Shown here: one piece after another, positions 18,756-27,954 of the stretch
Layout: each line of letters opens with the position of its first letter
How positions within the stretch are numbered: position 1 is the stretch's first letter
Origin: Komarekiella atlantica HA4396-MV6
GTDB lineage: Bacteria > Cyanobacteriota > Cyanobacteriia > Cyanobacteriales > Nostocaceae
Direction of reading: 5' to 3'
Assembly (NCBI GenBank): GCA_019359395.1
Contig: JAHHHK010000003.1
Coordinates: 62,001-126,000, forward strand
Length of the DNA stretch: 64,000 bases
Translations under genes and position numbers: made by a program
The notes under the pieces: generated by a model
Database searches by the model: none
What the model was told of the DNA's origin: nothing
Seen by the model: only the letters and a program-made list of their open reading frames with translations

Positions 18756-19595
18756 CTACTCTACAAAGTCAGGTCGTGCCTTGCCAGTTGCGGTCAATTT
18801 TTCTTCTAAATCTGTCCATTTTTCTTGCTCAATTAAGTTAGTCAATTCGTCAAGATTGTGACGATACTGTTGCAGCGATCGCAATAATGCTTGACGATTA
18901 TACTGGGCCATCATTACGCCTAACTCTGGATTACCACCACCTACACGACTGGTATCTCGAAAACCAGAACTAGCTAGCTTTTGGGCTAATTCTAAAACAT
19001 CGGGGTCAGTTTCGCTGATGCAAGCAGCAATCAACGAGGAACTGACCATTACAGGTAAATGAGAAATCCAACTAACAGCGCGGTCATGCTGCTCTGGCTG
19101 ACAATGGTAGATATTCGCCCCAAGCGATCGCACTATTTCTTCTACAACTGTAATTGCGGCGGTTGCTGTTGTCGTGTCCGGTGTTAATACATACGGCTTG
19201 CCGACAAATAAATGTCGATGTGCAGCTTCAATACCACTGTCTGTGATTCCCGCCATTGGATGACCGCCGACAAAATGATCCCAAAGGGGAGAAATTGCCT
19301 TGACTATCGGTGCTTTCACTGAACCAACATCAGTCACAACCGTAGTCGGAGACAAATAAGCGATCATTTGCTCAAATTGGGGAACAATGAGGGCGATAGG
19401 TGTACAAATAAATACCACTTCTGCGGTTGCCAATAGGCTCATATCAAGTGACGCCTGATCAACACTGCCAAGAGCAACAGCCTTTTGACAGGTTGATTCA
19501 CGGCGACTCACTCCCAGGACATGATGTCCTTGCGATCGCAAATCAAAACCCAAAGATCCGCCTATCAGTCCAAGTCCTAAAATCCCAATATTCAT
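18756..19595 (-). CDS. tyrA: Prephenate/arogenate dehydrogenase TyrA
   Basis: 279 residues. NAD(P)-dependent dehydrogenase of tyrosine synthesis; cyanobacterial enzymes generally use arogenate. The N-terminal Rossmann motif GILGLGLIGGSLG begins at residue 3, followed by VVFICTPI and the substrate-domain block GGHPMAG. I place the start at the ATG at 19595 because the Rossmann strand begins right after it; in-frame ATGs at 19610 and 19661 would add 5 or 22 residues without homology. The gene faces the same way as Uma2 but need not be co-regulated with it. Confidence 0.93.
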   Translation of the reverse strand: MNIGILGLGLIGGSLGFDLRSQGHHVLGVSRRESTCQKAVALGSVDQASLDMSLLATAEVVFICTPIALIVPQFEQMIAYLSPTTVVTDVGSVKAPIVKAISPLWDHFVGGHPMAGITDSGIEAAHRHLFVGKPYVLTPDTTTATAAITVVEEIVRSLGANIYHCQPEQHDRAVSWISHLPVMVSSSLIAACISETDPDVLELAQKLASSGFRDTSRVGGGNPELGVMMAQYNRQALLRSLQQYRHNLDELTNLIEQEKWTDLEEKLTATGKARPDFVE

Positions 19596-19719
19596 TTTTG
19601 ATTTTGACATTTCATCTCTTACATATTTTCTGCATACTTTACCAACTATTAAAATCGGCATCTGATATCAAATCAATTGTTTCAGTTTTCTGGCGTAGCC
19701 TGTTGCTAATGACTTTCAA

Positions 19720-19747
19720 TCCAAAATCCAAAATCCAAAATCCAAAA
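19720..19747. repeat. Heptanucleotide repeat TCCAAAA x4
   Basis: Four exact consecutive copies of TCCAAAA in the short divergent gap between tyrA and the pentapeptide-repeat gene. Heptameric short tandemly repeated repetitive sequences are a hallmark of filamentous cyanobacteria. Confidence 0.85.
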
Positions 19748-19768
19748 TTGGTATGAGGGGTAGCATCC

Positions 19769-21334
19769 ATGACTGTAGAGGAATTGCTGGAAAAATATGC
19801 GGCAGGAGTTTTAGACTTTAGTGGTATTGACCTCTCTGAAGCCAACTTGAGCGGGGCCAAACTCATTGGCGTGAATTTTCGCCAAGCTAATTTGAGTGTA
19901 ATCAACCTGAGTGGCGCGAATTTGAGCGAAGCCAACTTGAGTGATGCCAAGCTGAATGTCGCCAGACTCAGTGGCGTGAATTTAAGTAGCGCCATCTTAA
20001 ATAACGCTAGTCTTAACGTCGCTAATTTGATTCGAGCGGATTTGAGTCGCGCTCAACTCAGAGGAGCAACGCTGATCCGCGCTGAGTTGATTCGTGCTGA
20101 CGTCAGTCGCGCTGACTTGTTTGAGGCTAATCTCTCCAGTGCTGACTTGCGGGAAGCGACACTGCGACAAGTGAATCTCCGTCACGCCAACTTGAGCGAA
20201 GCAATTTTGAGAGGTAGTTCCTTGACTGGTGCAAACTTAGAGATGGCTAACTTAAACGCCACCGACCTGAGTCGCGCTGACATCAGCGGCGCGAATCTGC
20301 GAGACACCGAACTCAGACAGGCAAATCTTAGCCATGCTAACCTCAGTGGAGCAGATTTGAGTGGGGCGAATCTCCGCTGGGCAGATTTAAGCGGGGCGAA
20401 TCTTCGCTGGGCAGATTTGAGCGGGGCAAAATTGAGTGGGGCTAACTTAATTGGCGCAGACTTAAGCAATGCAAATCTGACGAACACGAGTTTAGTCCAC
20501 GCCGATTTAACTCAGGCAAAATTAATTAGAGCGGAATGGGTTGGTGCTGACTTAACGGGAGCAATTTTAACTGGGGCAAAACTTTACGCTACCTCCAGAT
20601 TTGGTTTAAAAACTGAAGGTATGACTTGTGAATGGGTTGACCTCAGTCCTACAGGCGATCGCTCCATTATCCAAAAGTTCCATTCGGAAGATTCACGAGA
20701 CTTTTTTAATGAAACATCGCCAACAATTCGTATAGTTATTGATGCAGCCCTAGAACATGAAGCCAATTTTGCTCTTGCTGGCGCTTACTACCAAATTGCT
20801 CAAGAATATAGGGAGCTAAGACAACCGCCAAGTATGGAAAGCGGACGCCGCCGGACTGTTTTTACTTTCCGCGTAGATAGCGACGAAGCTTTACTTCCTA
20901 CGGCTTACATCGCAATTCTGCCTTTTTATGATGCGATATCTAACCAAAAAAATATTTCTAGTATGGTGGAAATGATTAAAAATGAAGTTATTGTTAATCA
21001 GCATCTAAAATCCCCCCAGATGGTGAAACAATTAATCATGCTTTTAGAGCAAGCTATGAGTAAAGCTACCACCATTAAACAGATGAAAAAAAATTTGGAA
21101 GTAGCAGCAAAACTAAACTTTTGTAAAGCGCCCACCCAGACAATATTAACTAATTCCAGTGCCCATACTTTGATTGTGCATGATAATCCCAACTTTGGTA
21201 AAAGATTTATTAATCGCTCTGCTCTTAATGCTTCAGTTTATGATGATATATCTAAGGAATCGGCTAATTCTATACTGCCTTCATTAAATATGGTTATGGA
21301 TTTTATTAAAGGATTTCACTACATTAGTCATTAG
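19769..21334 (+). CDS. Pentapeptide-repeat protein with unknown C-terminal domain
   Basis: 521 residues. Residues 18-275 are near-continuous pentapeptide repeats of A(N/D)LSX type (ANLSGANLSEANLS, ADLSGANLRWADLSGANLRW), which fold as a right-handed quadrilateral beta-helix. Two adjacent copies of ANLRWADLSG are almost identical at the DNA level (about 20361-20420), a recent local duplication. Residues 290-521 form a non-repeat domain (FALAGAYYQIAQEYRELRQPP; RTVFTFRVDSDEALLPTAYIAILPFYDAI) that I cannot name. There is no signal peptide, so it is probably cytoplasmic. Function unknown. Confidence 0.9.
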   Translation: MTVEELLEKYAAGVLDFSGIDLSEANLSGAKLIGVNFRQANLSVINLSGANLSEANLSDAKLNVARLSGVNLSSAILNNASLNVANLIRADLSRAQLRGATLIRAELIRADVSRADLFEANLSSADLREATLRQVNLRHANLSEAILRGSSLTGANLEMANLNATDLSRADISGANLRDTELRQANLSHANLSGADLSGANLRWADLSGANLRWADLSGAKLSGANLIGADLSNANLTNTSLVHADLTQAKLIRAEWVGADLTGAILTGAKLYATSRFGLKTEGMTCEWVDLSPTGDRSIIQKFHSEDSRDFFNETSPTIRIVIDAALEHEANFALAGAYYQIAQEYRELRQPPSMESGRRRTVFTFRVDSDEALLPTAYIAILPFYDAISNQKNISSMVEMIKNEVIVNQHLKSPQMVKQLIMLLEQAMSKATTIKQMKKNLEVAAKLNFCKAPTQTILTNSSAHTLIVHDNPNFGKRFINRSALNASVYDDISKESANSILPSLNMVMDFIKGFHYISH

Positions 21335-21340
21335 TCAAAG

Positions 21341-21574
21341 GTCAAGAGTAGAGACGCGATTCATCGCGTCTGTACAAGGGTCAAGAGTAGAGACGCAATT
21401 CATCGCGTCTGTACAAAGGTCAAGAGTAGAGACGCGATTCATCGCGTCTGTACAAAGGTCAAGAGTAGAGACGCGATTCATCGCGTCTGTACAAAGGTCA
21501 AGAGTAGAGACGCGATTCATCGCGTCTGTACAAAGGTCAAGAGTAGAGATGCAATTCATCGCGTCTGTACAAAG
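21341..21574. repeat. 39-bp tandem array, 6 units, each with a perfect hairpin
   Basis: Six direct copies of a 39-bp unit starting GTCAAGAGTAGAGACGCGAT. Each unit carries the palindrome AGACGCGAT-TC-ATCGCGTCT; two units have a substitution in one arm. The array begins 7 bp after the pentapeptide gene stop and ends about 90 bp before the DUF1517-like gene, so it lies in or beside a possible mRNA. Single copies of related palindromes occur at 22386 and 35437. Confidence 0.92.
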
Positions 21575-21664
21575 GTTTAGAGTTTAGGGGCTTAATCTAT
21601 TAGCTTTAGCTAGATAAATTAAGGCACTTACCAAAGGACAAAAACAAATTTTTGGAGGGAAAGG

Positions 21665-22258
21665 ATGCGCGATAGTTTTAATAGAATGATCGGTCGAACC
21701 CGCTACGTAGTTTTTCGCCTATTTCTGCATTTAGGGGGAGGTGAAGTAGCGCCAATTTTGGGAGTATTAAATAGTGCTGGACGGGATGCGATCGATTCTG
21801 AGGGAGACTTGGAAGTTTTGGGAGAAGCATTAGTAGAAATCTGCCAAACCCTACTGCAATACGATGAATACTGGCTTTCTGCTGCCAATGAAGGTGATGT
21901 ATTTTGGGATGAAGGCGAAGCAGGAGATTACGTGAATGAATTATTTACTGACTCCGCCCAAAGATATCTCAGTGAACCAGATTACAGTCCTGACTCAGGA
22001 TTGAACGAACCTTTATCTATTCCTGTGACGCGCAACGTAGTTGTGATGATTACAGTAGCTTATGAAGGGGAAGTACCAGATTTGGAAACTGACTTTTCTA
22101 GCGTTCAGGCACTAAAGGAAGGTTTGAAAGCTTTAATCAATTTGCATTACAAACATAAACTCAAAGCAATCCAAGTGCATTTTTCCCCAGCGCAGTTAGG
22201 CGATGAACTCACTAGCGATCAGCTATTACAATATTACCCAGAATTGATTCCTTTATGA
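21665..22258 (+). CDS. DUF1517-like protein, cytoplasmic form
   Basis: 197 residues without signal peptide. The C-terminal part (RNVVVMITVAYEGEVPDL ... VHFSPAQLGDELTSDQLLQYYPEL) corresponds block by block to the end of the secreted DUF1517 protein at 60031-61014 (GEYIIVTLLAATLGKFEIP ... LWTPQAEGDTLTSDDVLAEYPDL), and the N-terminal helices also align loosely. It therefore looks like a paralogue lacking the Gly-rich leader. A strong ribosome-binding site (GGAGGG) sits 7 bp before the ATG. Function unknown in the family. Confidence 0.75.
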   Translation: MRDSFNRMIGRTRYVVFRLFLHLGGGEVAPILGVLNSAGRDAIDSEGDLEVLGEALVEICQTLLQYDEYWLSAANEGDVFWDEGEAGDYVNELFTDSAQRYLSEPDYSPDSGLNEPLSIPVTRNVVVMITVAYEGEVPDLETDFSSVQALKEGLKALINLHYKHKLKAIQVHFSPAQLGDELTSDQLLQYYPELIPL

Positions 22259-22385
22259 AGAAGGGTAAAGGAAAGAGAGAAAGGTAAAAACCTTGCCCGA
22301 AGTTAAGCGAAATAATCCTTGTGTCATGTCTAAGGTAAAAACCGAGTTTTGGTAGGCGACCAATATCATCCCCTGACCCTTGTAC

Positions 22386-22405
22386 AGACGCGATTAATCG
22401 CGTCT
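22386..22405. repeat. 20-bp perfect palindrome AGACGCGATT/AATCGCGTCT
   Basis: Perfect palindrome in the 250-bp gap between the DUF1517-like gene and the lipoprotein gene. It is the same core as the 28-bp palindrome at 35437 and related to the 39-bp array at 21341. The remaining sequence of the gap shows no gene. Confidence 0.8.
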
Positions 22406-22508
22406 TTACCCTTGAACCTTTTCCCCTCTTTTTTATAATTTGTTGGGTAGTCCGTACTGACTGTTCACATCGATCACTTGTTAAGCTCGGAGATAGGACA
22501 ATAATGCA

Positions 22509-23393
22509 ATGCTCATGACTATAGTGCGTAAATTTACAGCTGTTTTTTTAGCCCTGAGTTTGTGTGTGACAACTGTCGCTTGTGGGGGAGGGAATCAAAC
22601 TACCTCTTCTCCTTCAGCTAAGACCGTTAGCCAGACTTCAGCTACCACCAAACTCAATGATGGTGAATACCAAATACAACAAGCTACATACGATGATGCA
22701 ACTGGGGAGTATACGCTGTTTTTACTCAACAACACGCCCCCCAGGTTTACAACCGAAAATTTGCAAATGGCACGGCTGACTGATGACGAAATCAAGCAAG
22801 GTAAGAAAAGTTACTTGAAGGTAGAAAACGGACAGCCAAGTTTATATCTGACGGAAGACTTTAAAATTGAATACGTCCATAACGTCACTGAGAACAGAAC
22901 AAATCCCCAAACAGGACAACAAGAAACAGTTGTAGTCCGCCGTGAAAATGGCTTCTGGGCCCCCTTTGCCGGGTCTGTAGCTGGTGCTGTGGCTGGTCAA
23001 GCCCTTGGCAGTCTATTGTTTAGACCTCAGTACTACGTACCCCCTGTCTATCAGCCAGGAGGAATAATGACTGGCTACGGTGGATATGGCAGAAGCTATG
23101 ACCAAGCAGTTAATAGCTATCGCTCTCGCTACAATGCGCCACCCGCAGCCGTGAGAAATCGCACTGCTTTCCGTAGTACAGGAACAATTAGAAGGTCATA
23201 TCCTGGTAATTCAAATGTACGGACTTCGCCACGTACCAATACAGGGAATCGTCCTTCTGGTTCCGGTTTTGGTAGCAGTGAACTCAGACCATCTGGTAGG
23301 TCTGGTTCAACCAGACGCAATACTGGAACTGGTTTTGGCACTAACCGACGTTCTTCTGGTAGTCGCTCATTTGGTACTGGTAGACGCCGTTAG
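22509..23393 (+). CDS. Putative lipoprotein with Gly/Arg/Ser-rich tail
   Basis: 294 residues. A type II signal sequence ends in a lipobox-like TVAC with Cys25 as the predicted lipid site, followed by GGG. Residues 45-135 form a beta-rich conserved-looking domain (LNDGEYQIQQATYDDATGEY ... NGFWAPFAG), then a glycine-zipper-like hydrophobic stretch (GSVAGAVAGQALGSLLF), and a basic low-complexity tail rich in Gly, Ser and Arg from about 195. ATGs at 22509 and 22515 are both possible. I do not know a function; it is an envelope protein by location. A terminator follows it. Confidence 0.75.
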   Translation: MLMTIVRKFTAVFLALSLCVTTVACGGGNQTTSSPSAKTVSQTSATTKLNDGEYQIQQATYDDATGEYTLFLLNNTPPRFTTENLQMARLTDDEIKQGKKSYLKVENGQPSLYLTEDFKIEYVHNVTENRTNPQTGQQETVVVRRENGFWAPFAGSVAGAVAGQALGSLLFRPQYYVPPVYQPGGIMTGYGGYGRSYDQAVNSYRSRYNAPPAAVRNRTAFRSTGTIRRSYPGNSNVRTSPRTNTGNRPSGSGFGSSELRPSGRSGSTRRNTGTGFGTNRRSSGSRSFGTGRRR

Positions 23394-23435
23394 TAATTTC
23401 AAGTTCAAAAAATTTAGTTGCTCTTAGATGCTTTG

Positions 23436-23473
23436 GTGCTGAGTGATAGTTACTCAGCACTTAGCATTTTTTT
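23436..23473 (+). terminator. Rho-independent terminator of the lipoprotein gene
   Basis: Perfect 9-bp stem GTGCTGAGT / ACTCAGCAC with a 7-base loop, followed by TTAGCA and seven T residues. It lies 43 bp after the lipoprotein stop. Confidence 0.88.
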
Positions 23474-23709
23474 GGTGAGGCGATATTACCATTTAGTATT
23501 TTGAAAGGTTTTGCGATCGCGATTTTGAAAAATCAAGCGTAGAATGTATCGATAATCAACTAAATGGTGCAATAAAAAGAGCAGAAGCAACTTCGGTTGA
23601 ATAGATTAATTTACAAGATAGAAAAATTCGCTGAATCTATACCGATTAAGTTAAAAGATGAATCTAGAGTAACTCAAATTTCTCTAGAAGCTGGTTTTAA
23701 CTAACTCAA

Positions 23710-24039
23710 TCATGAGGCATAAGGGCAAAGTAAACCAGTGTAGCAAATCCCATGTGCATGTAGATAAGTCAGATAGTAGGAAATACTAAAGGCAAACATT
23801 GCCAAGAGAACAGGAATTACCGTACTATACTCCAATTGCTGTTTTTTTAACATTCCTAAACAAGATATCGGAACTACTAAAGGCCAAAAGATAGTTGTGA
23901 TCAAGAACATCACAAATGACAAAAACTTATCTTCTGGAGAAGAACTGGGATGACGCAGCGAAAATATTAACCAATTGCAAAAAAAATAGCATGTCATTAA
24001 TAGATAACCAATAATTAAAGCCACTTGTATTTGATTCAT
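23710..24039 (-). CDS. Small membrane protein, unknown function
   Basis: 109 residues with three hydrophobic segments (about 6-28, 41-63, 74-93). A good ribosome-binding site (AAGGAG) lies just upstream of the ATG, supporting it as a real gene. The C-terminus has two Cys (HGICYTGLLCPYAS). I recognise no domain. It stands alone between the lipoprotein terminator and a long gap. Confidence 0.65.
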   Translation of the reverse strand: MNQIQVALIIGYLLMTCYFFCNWLIFSLRHPSSSPEDKFLSFVMFLITTIFWPLVVPISCLGMLKKQQLEYSTVIPVLLAMFAFSISYYLTYLHAHGICYTGLLCPYAS

Positions 24040-24864
24040 TGTAAGCGCTCCTTAAGTTTTATGAGATTCTTCAAACTTTATCTGCATGAAGTTATACAGA
24101 GTTAGCTCAGGGGAAATTCAGGTGCTTGAACGATGAGAGTTTTCACATTGAATAACGCTGATGCTAATAGGATATTTCGCAATCATATAAATGTTAGTCG
24201 AAGTCTGAAAACACAAAAATCAGTACTTGCACCCAATTTAAAATAAAAACGATCAGGCTAGCAATTATACTCATTAATTGCAGTTAGTCTGTCCTTGGTA
24301 TAGCGCAAATTTTAAAGCGTTTCAAAATCAAATGCATACACTTCTAACTGGATATGGGAATTTGCACCGCTGTATATTTTTAACAACGGCTGTAAATAAA
24401 TATAAAAGACTTTACACCCATACCAAAAAAATTTCAAGACAAATGCATTCGCTTCGGCTCACCGTTGAAACCAGCATAGTTTGTGATTTTGCTTTAGTAG
24501 GATCACAACTTTTCCAAACACAGAGGACACCAGGCAACCGTTCTAAAATAACGGTTGGGCAGTAAGACCCACATAGCGCGCGCTATCTGAACTTCGGTGT
24601 AAACGTAGATAAACACATAAGCTCATCCCACCCCTAAAAGGAGATGGGATTTTATGTTAACTGTTGACTGTTAACTGTTAACTGATAAAATTTGATGCAC
24701 CCAACAGAGTGCCTATTTTTCAAATATGTTAGCGGATGCGATCGCTTCATTCACACTTAAGCATGATTAGAGCTTATCTCATTAGTAGGATTGAATATTT
24801 AATAAACTCCATCAAGCTAAAAGAGGGTTTTTTGAAATCAACTTATTCATTGAGAGGTCTAAAA
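24040..24864. other. 825-bp intergenic region with a terminator-like hairpin and heptamer repeat
   Basis: No convincing gene; an open frame at 24278-24565 has low-quality content. The stretch 24560-24650 is more GC-rich and ends in a hairpin ATCCCA...TGGGAT (24625-24650) followed by four T, immediately before a heptamer run (24656-24683). This could be the end of a small RNA or of a leader transcript. Confidence 0.45.
24656..24683. repeat. Heptanucleotide repeat GTTAACT x4
   Basis: GTTAACT, GTTGACT, GTTAACT, GTTAACT in tandem: an STRR-type heptamer resembling the published CAACAGT/ACTGTTG class. It lies about 180 bp upstream of the oxidoreductase start. Confidence 0.8.
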
Positions 24865-25986
24865 ATGACAGCTACAAACGGAAAGGGCAAAATTCGTTAC
24901 GCCGTTGTTGGTTTGGGTTGGTTTGCTCAAGAAGCTGCTTTACCTGCATTTACTCATGCTGATAACTCTGAATTAGTTGCTCTAGTTTCAGATGATCCCA
25001 CTAAACGTGAAGAAGTTAGCAAACAGTATGGCATTCAACGTACTTATTCCTATGAAGAGTATGAGGACTGCCTTACAAGTGGTGAGATTGATGCAGTTTA
25101 TATTGCATTACCTAATCACTTGCATCGCGATTACACTGTGCGGGCGGCTAATCAAGCAATTCATGTACTGTGCGAAAAACCAATGGCAGTCACCGAAGAA
25201 GATTGTGAGGCAATGATTAAAGCTGCCAAAGACAACAATGTGAAGTTAATGATTGCATACCGCTTACATCTAGATGAAGCAAACTTGCAAGCAGTTGAAA
25301 TTTTACGCTCAAAGCAAATCGGTGAAGCACGCATTTTCAATTCAGTTTTCACTCAACAAGTGGAGGATGGCAATACTCGTTTACGAAATGTAACTGGGGG
25401 TGGTACGCTCAACGACATTGGCATCTATTGCATTAATGCTGCACGTTATTTATTCCAAGATGAACCAATAGAAGTCTTTGCTGTAGCTGCTAACAACGGA
25501 GAACAACGCTTCAGTGAAGTGGAAGAAATGACTAGTGCTATCTTGCGCTTTCCGAATGAACGACTGGCGACATTTACCTGTAGCTTTGGAGCAGCGAAAG
25601 TTTCTACCTATCAAATTGTGGGTACAAAAGGCGATTTACGAGTAGAATCCGCCTATGCTTGGCAGGGAGAATTGAAGCACTACCTCACAGTTAATGATGA
25701 AACCCAAGAGCGCACCTTTGCTCCTCACGACCAGCTAGCGGCTGAATTCACATATTTCTCAGATTGCATTTTACAAAATAAAGACCCAGAGCCATCTGGG
25801 ATAGAAGGATTAAATGACGTTCGGATTATTCAGGCGCTATATCACTCAATTGAGACAGGCCAACCTGTACAGTTAAAATCTTTTGAGCAGCATCAACGTC
25901 CCACATTAGACCAAGCTATTGAGCATCCTCCTCTTGAGGAGAAGCCAGACCTAATTAATGCTGCTCCACCTGCTGGCAAGTCGTAA
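24865..25986 (+). CDS. Gfo/Idh/MocA-family oxidoreductase (glucose-fructose oxidoreductase-like)
   Basis: 373 residues from the ATG at 24865, chosen because a GAGAGG ribosome-binding site lies 7 bp upstream and the Rossmann strand follows at once; the longer frame from 24736 adds unrelated residues. It has the nucleotide-binding segment YAVVGLGWFAQEAALPAF, the family EKP motif (CEKPMAV), and GGGTLNDIGIYCINAARYLF, which is close to glucose-fructose oxidoreductase-type members. No Tat signal is present, so it is cytoplasmic. The substrate, probably a sugar, cannot be told from sequence. No sugar-pathway neighbours are present. Confidence 0.9.
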   Translation: MTATNGKGKIRYAVVGLGWFAQEAALPAFTHADNSELVALVSDDPTKREEVSKQYGIQRTYSYEEYEDCLTSGEIDAVYIALPNHLHRDYTVRAANQAIHVLCEKPMAVTEEDCEAMIKAAKDNNVKLMIAYRLHLDEANLQAVEILRSKQIGEARIFNSVFTQQVEDGNTRLRNVTGGGTLNDIGIYCINAARYLFQDEPIEVFAVAANNGEQRFSEVEEMTSAILRFPNERLATFTCSFGAAKVSTYQIVGTKGDLRVESAYAWQGELKHYLTVNDETQERTFAPHDQLAAEFTYFSDCILQNKDPEPSGIEGLNDVRIIQALYHSIETGQPVQLKSFEQHQRPTLDQAIEHPPLEEKPDLINAAPPAGKS

Positions 25987-26086
25987 GGTAGTTTTAAGTA
26001 TTAATTAGAAATTAGCCTAATCGTTGCTAACTGTCTAAAACACCGATTTAGTATTCAAGATAAAGGCGAAAAAAACCGATCATTTC

Positions 26087-26115
26087 GTAGAGACGTTGCA
26101 TTGCAACGTCTCTAC
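26087..26115. repeat. 29-bp palindrome GTAGAGACGTTGCA type
   Basis: Two perfect 14-bp arms around one base. Identical arm core at 52641-52667, and a variant at 43339-43367 in which one arm base change leaves a G-U pair. It lies about 100 bp after the oxidoreductase stop. Confidence 0.85.
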
Positions 26116-26253
26116 TGAATTGTGGTTATAGAACGGTAAAAAGTTATTTTGATATTTGGCTATCCTGCCTATTCCGTAGGTTTGAACAAAAGAATTTTTC
26201 ACCATTTATAAATCTGCACTAACTTCTGGCAGTGAGGCTTCATTTAATCAAAG

Positions 26254-26772
26254 TTACGTACCGCTTGGTTCTTCTATGTAGCCTTGAATATTTTCCGGTT
26301 CAAATTGACGAAGTAAGCGAGTTGCTTCGCGAATTAAATCTTCATTTCCGTTCACTACAATCAGGTACTTGCCAGCATTCAAACGGTTACGATAGGGTAA
26401 GGCATCGCCACTACCAACAGTTAAACCGACTACTCGACCAATTAAAACAGCACCTAATGCACCGGATGCTGCTCCCATCAGACCAGCAATAATTTCATTA
26501 CCGAAGGCTGTAACCTGGGGAAAAATCTCAATTTGTGTGAGGAAATTGAAGGCGTAACCTACTATAAATCCGAAAGGAACAAGCCAGTATAACAGCCGAT
26601 TTGTCTGTTTATGAGCTTGCTTTTCGGGATCAATTAATCCAAATTCATCGGCACTCTTATAACCATTGCCCAAAATATTAACTTGTGACATTTGCATACC
26701 CGCTTCTTCTAGAGCAGAGTAAGCGGCTTCTGTTTGTCTTTTATCTGGTAAGACTGCAACAAGGTAATTCAT
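26254..26772 (-). CDS. Membrane-associated protein of a stress-type cluster
   Basis: 172 residues from the ATG at 26772 (an upstream start would add 14 atypical residues). The N-terminus (MNYLVAVLPDKRQTEAAYSALEEAG) resembles the ferredoxin-like fold of general-stress-protein 17M-type domains. Two hydrophobic segments follow (about 62-83 and 96-122, the latter rich in Gly/Ala), and the C-terminus returns to a beta-alpha pattern (GKYLIVVNGNEDLIREATRLL). Function unknown. It is the third of three minus-strand genes with ChaB and an FMN-binding protein. Confidence 0.75.
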   Translation of the reverse strand: MNYLVAVLPDKRQTEAAYSALEEAGMQMSQVNILGNGYKSADEFGLIDPEKQAHKQTNRLLYWLVPFGFIVGYAFNFLTQIEIFPQVTAFGNEIIAGLMGAASGALGAVLIGRVVGLTVGSGDALPYRNRLNAGKYLIVVNGNEDLIREATRLLRQFEPENIQGYIEEPSGT

Positions 26773-26848
26773 AATGATGTTTGAAATAACACGTTTACAT
26801 CTAAATTTTGTCAAGCCAAACTCAGTTTTAGAAGTGATGTTGTCTTAG

Positions 26849-27052
26849 TTATTCTGGTTTTTTGTGCCATTGTTCATCATCGCCTTTTTCGTAATCGCGC
26901 TTGACTGCACTCCAAGCGACACGAAAAGCCCGTTCTTCTTCCCCATATTGTTCTTCAGCGCTGTCAAATGCAGCCCGAAAAATTTCTTGAGCGTGCTTGG
27001 GTAAGTTTTCTTTGACTGAATCTGGTAAGTCTTCAATATGTTTGTAAGGCAT
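26849..27052 (-). CDS. ChaB family protein
   Basis: 67 residues matching ChaB: MPYKHIEDLPDSVKENLPKHAQEIF then FRVAWSAVKRDYEKGDD. ChaB-like small proteins are historically tied to cation transport regulation and in cyanobacteria occur near stress genes. The full domain is present with the conserved AW(A/S)AVK segment. It lies 76 bp upstream of the membrane protein gene in the same direction. Confidence 0.9.
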   Translation of the reverse strand: MPYKHIEDLPDSVKENLPKHAQEIFRAAFDSAEEQYGEEERAFRVAWSAVKRDYEKGDDEQWHKKPE

Positions 27053-27212
27053 AAATTTAACGTCCCAAAAACTTTTTCCTACACCTTTTGTAAAAAATGC
27101 CGCCGTTTTAGCTCTAGAGATAGATGCTTTGGGGCGGCTTCACTATTATTGCTTGGCATTGATTTTTGTGATTAAATTTACTTTTACAGGTTCAACTTAA
27201 TAATCCCACACC

Positions 27213-27674
27213 TTAAAGTTGTGATAATCTCAACAAATCAATTGTTTGTGGCTTAAAGCTTGATTGACTATCCCAGTAATTAACCTGATTGATATTTACC
27301 TTGAGCAAAGCAATATCAGCTTCCGCTAGTCCTTTAGGAAACCAAGTTTGAAGTTCCGGCTTCCATAGTTCTCGCATTTTGTTGCGGTCTTGCACTAATT
27401 GTGCTGTACCTGATATGGAAACGAATCGCTGCTGATCTGGTGATGAGTAACTGACATTGACTTGCTGATGGTGTTCAATATCAGTTACTTTGTGAGATTT
27501 AGCATAGGTAAAAAACCAAAGTGTGGCATCAGAATTAATCTCACCACTTGTTGACATAGGATAACTATGCAAGCTTCCATCATCATTAACTGTAGTAAAC
27601 ATCCCATAATCAATGTCTTTGATTAGTTCACGCAGTTTTTGAATTTCTGGCTCGCGGTCTGTAGAAGCTGTCAT
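27213..27674 (-). CDS. General-stress-protein-26-like FMN-binding protein
   Basis: 153 residues of the pyridoxamine-phosphate-oxidase-like split-barrel superfamily, general stress protein 26 type: GMFTTVNDDGSLHSYPMSTSG, LWFFTYAKSHKVTDIE, VNVSYSSPDQQRFVSISGTA and a C-terminal VNYWDS. Members bind FMN or FAD and are induced by stress; the true substrate is unknown. It heads a minus-strand trio with ChaB and a membrane protein, which suggests a shared stress response. No promoter motif was identified in the 280-bp upstream gap, where I see no other gene. Confidence 0.87.
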   Translation of the reverse strand: MTASTDREPEIQKLRELIKDIDYGMFTTVNDDGSLHSYPMSTSGEINSDATLWFFTYAKSHKVTDIEHHQQVNVSYSSPDQQRFVSISGTAQLVQDRNKMRELWKPELQTWFPKGLAEADIALLKVNINQVNYWDSQSSFKPQTIDLLRLSQL

Positions 27675-27954
27675 TGTTTGTACTCTTTTTTCTTTTTTTT
27701 CTGGAGTCTAATTTTTGATGACAACCAGTTTTAACGCTTGTAAAGCTCTCTTTTAGTATTAACTTTTTTTGTTTTTAATTCGTGAGTCTAGAGGTGTAAT
27801 TCTGATATATTTAGCAATTTTGATTATATCTAGAGAGAGATATATTAATTAAGAGTGTTGTCTGAGGGCAAAAATTATCAGCAATAACTGGAGAGCGTCG
27901 CAGCAAATCAAGATTGAAATAAGCACATAGTTAACAAAAATTAGGAATGCAGAT

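Noticed and set aside
19997-20487. Minus-strand open frames inside the pentapeptide-repeat gene
   Set aside because: They mirror the 15-bp periodicity of the sense gene and have no independent support.
21335-21559. Possible CRISPR array, or a minus-strand protein of 13-residue repeats, at the 39-bp array
   Set aside because: Units are directly adjacent with no unique spacers and no cas genes; the open frame is a product of the period being divisible by three.
24278-24565. 95-residue open frame upstream of the oxidoreductase
   Set aside because: Low-quality composition, no ribosome-binding site and no recognisable family.
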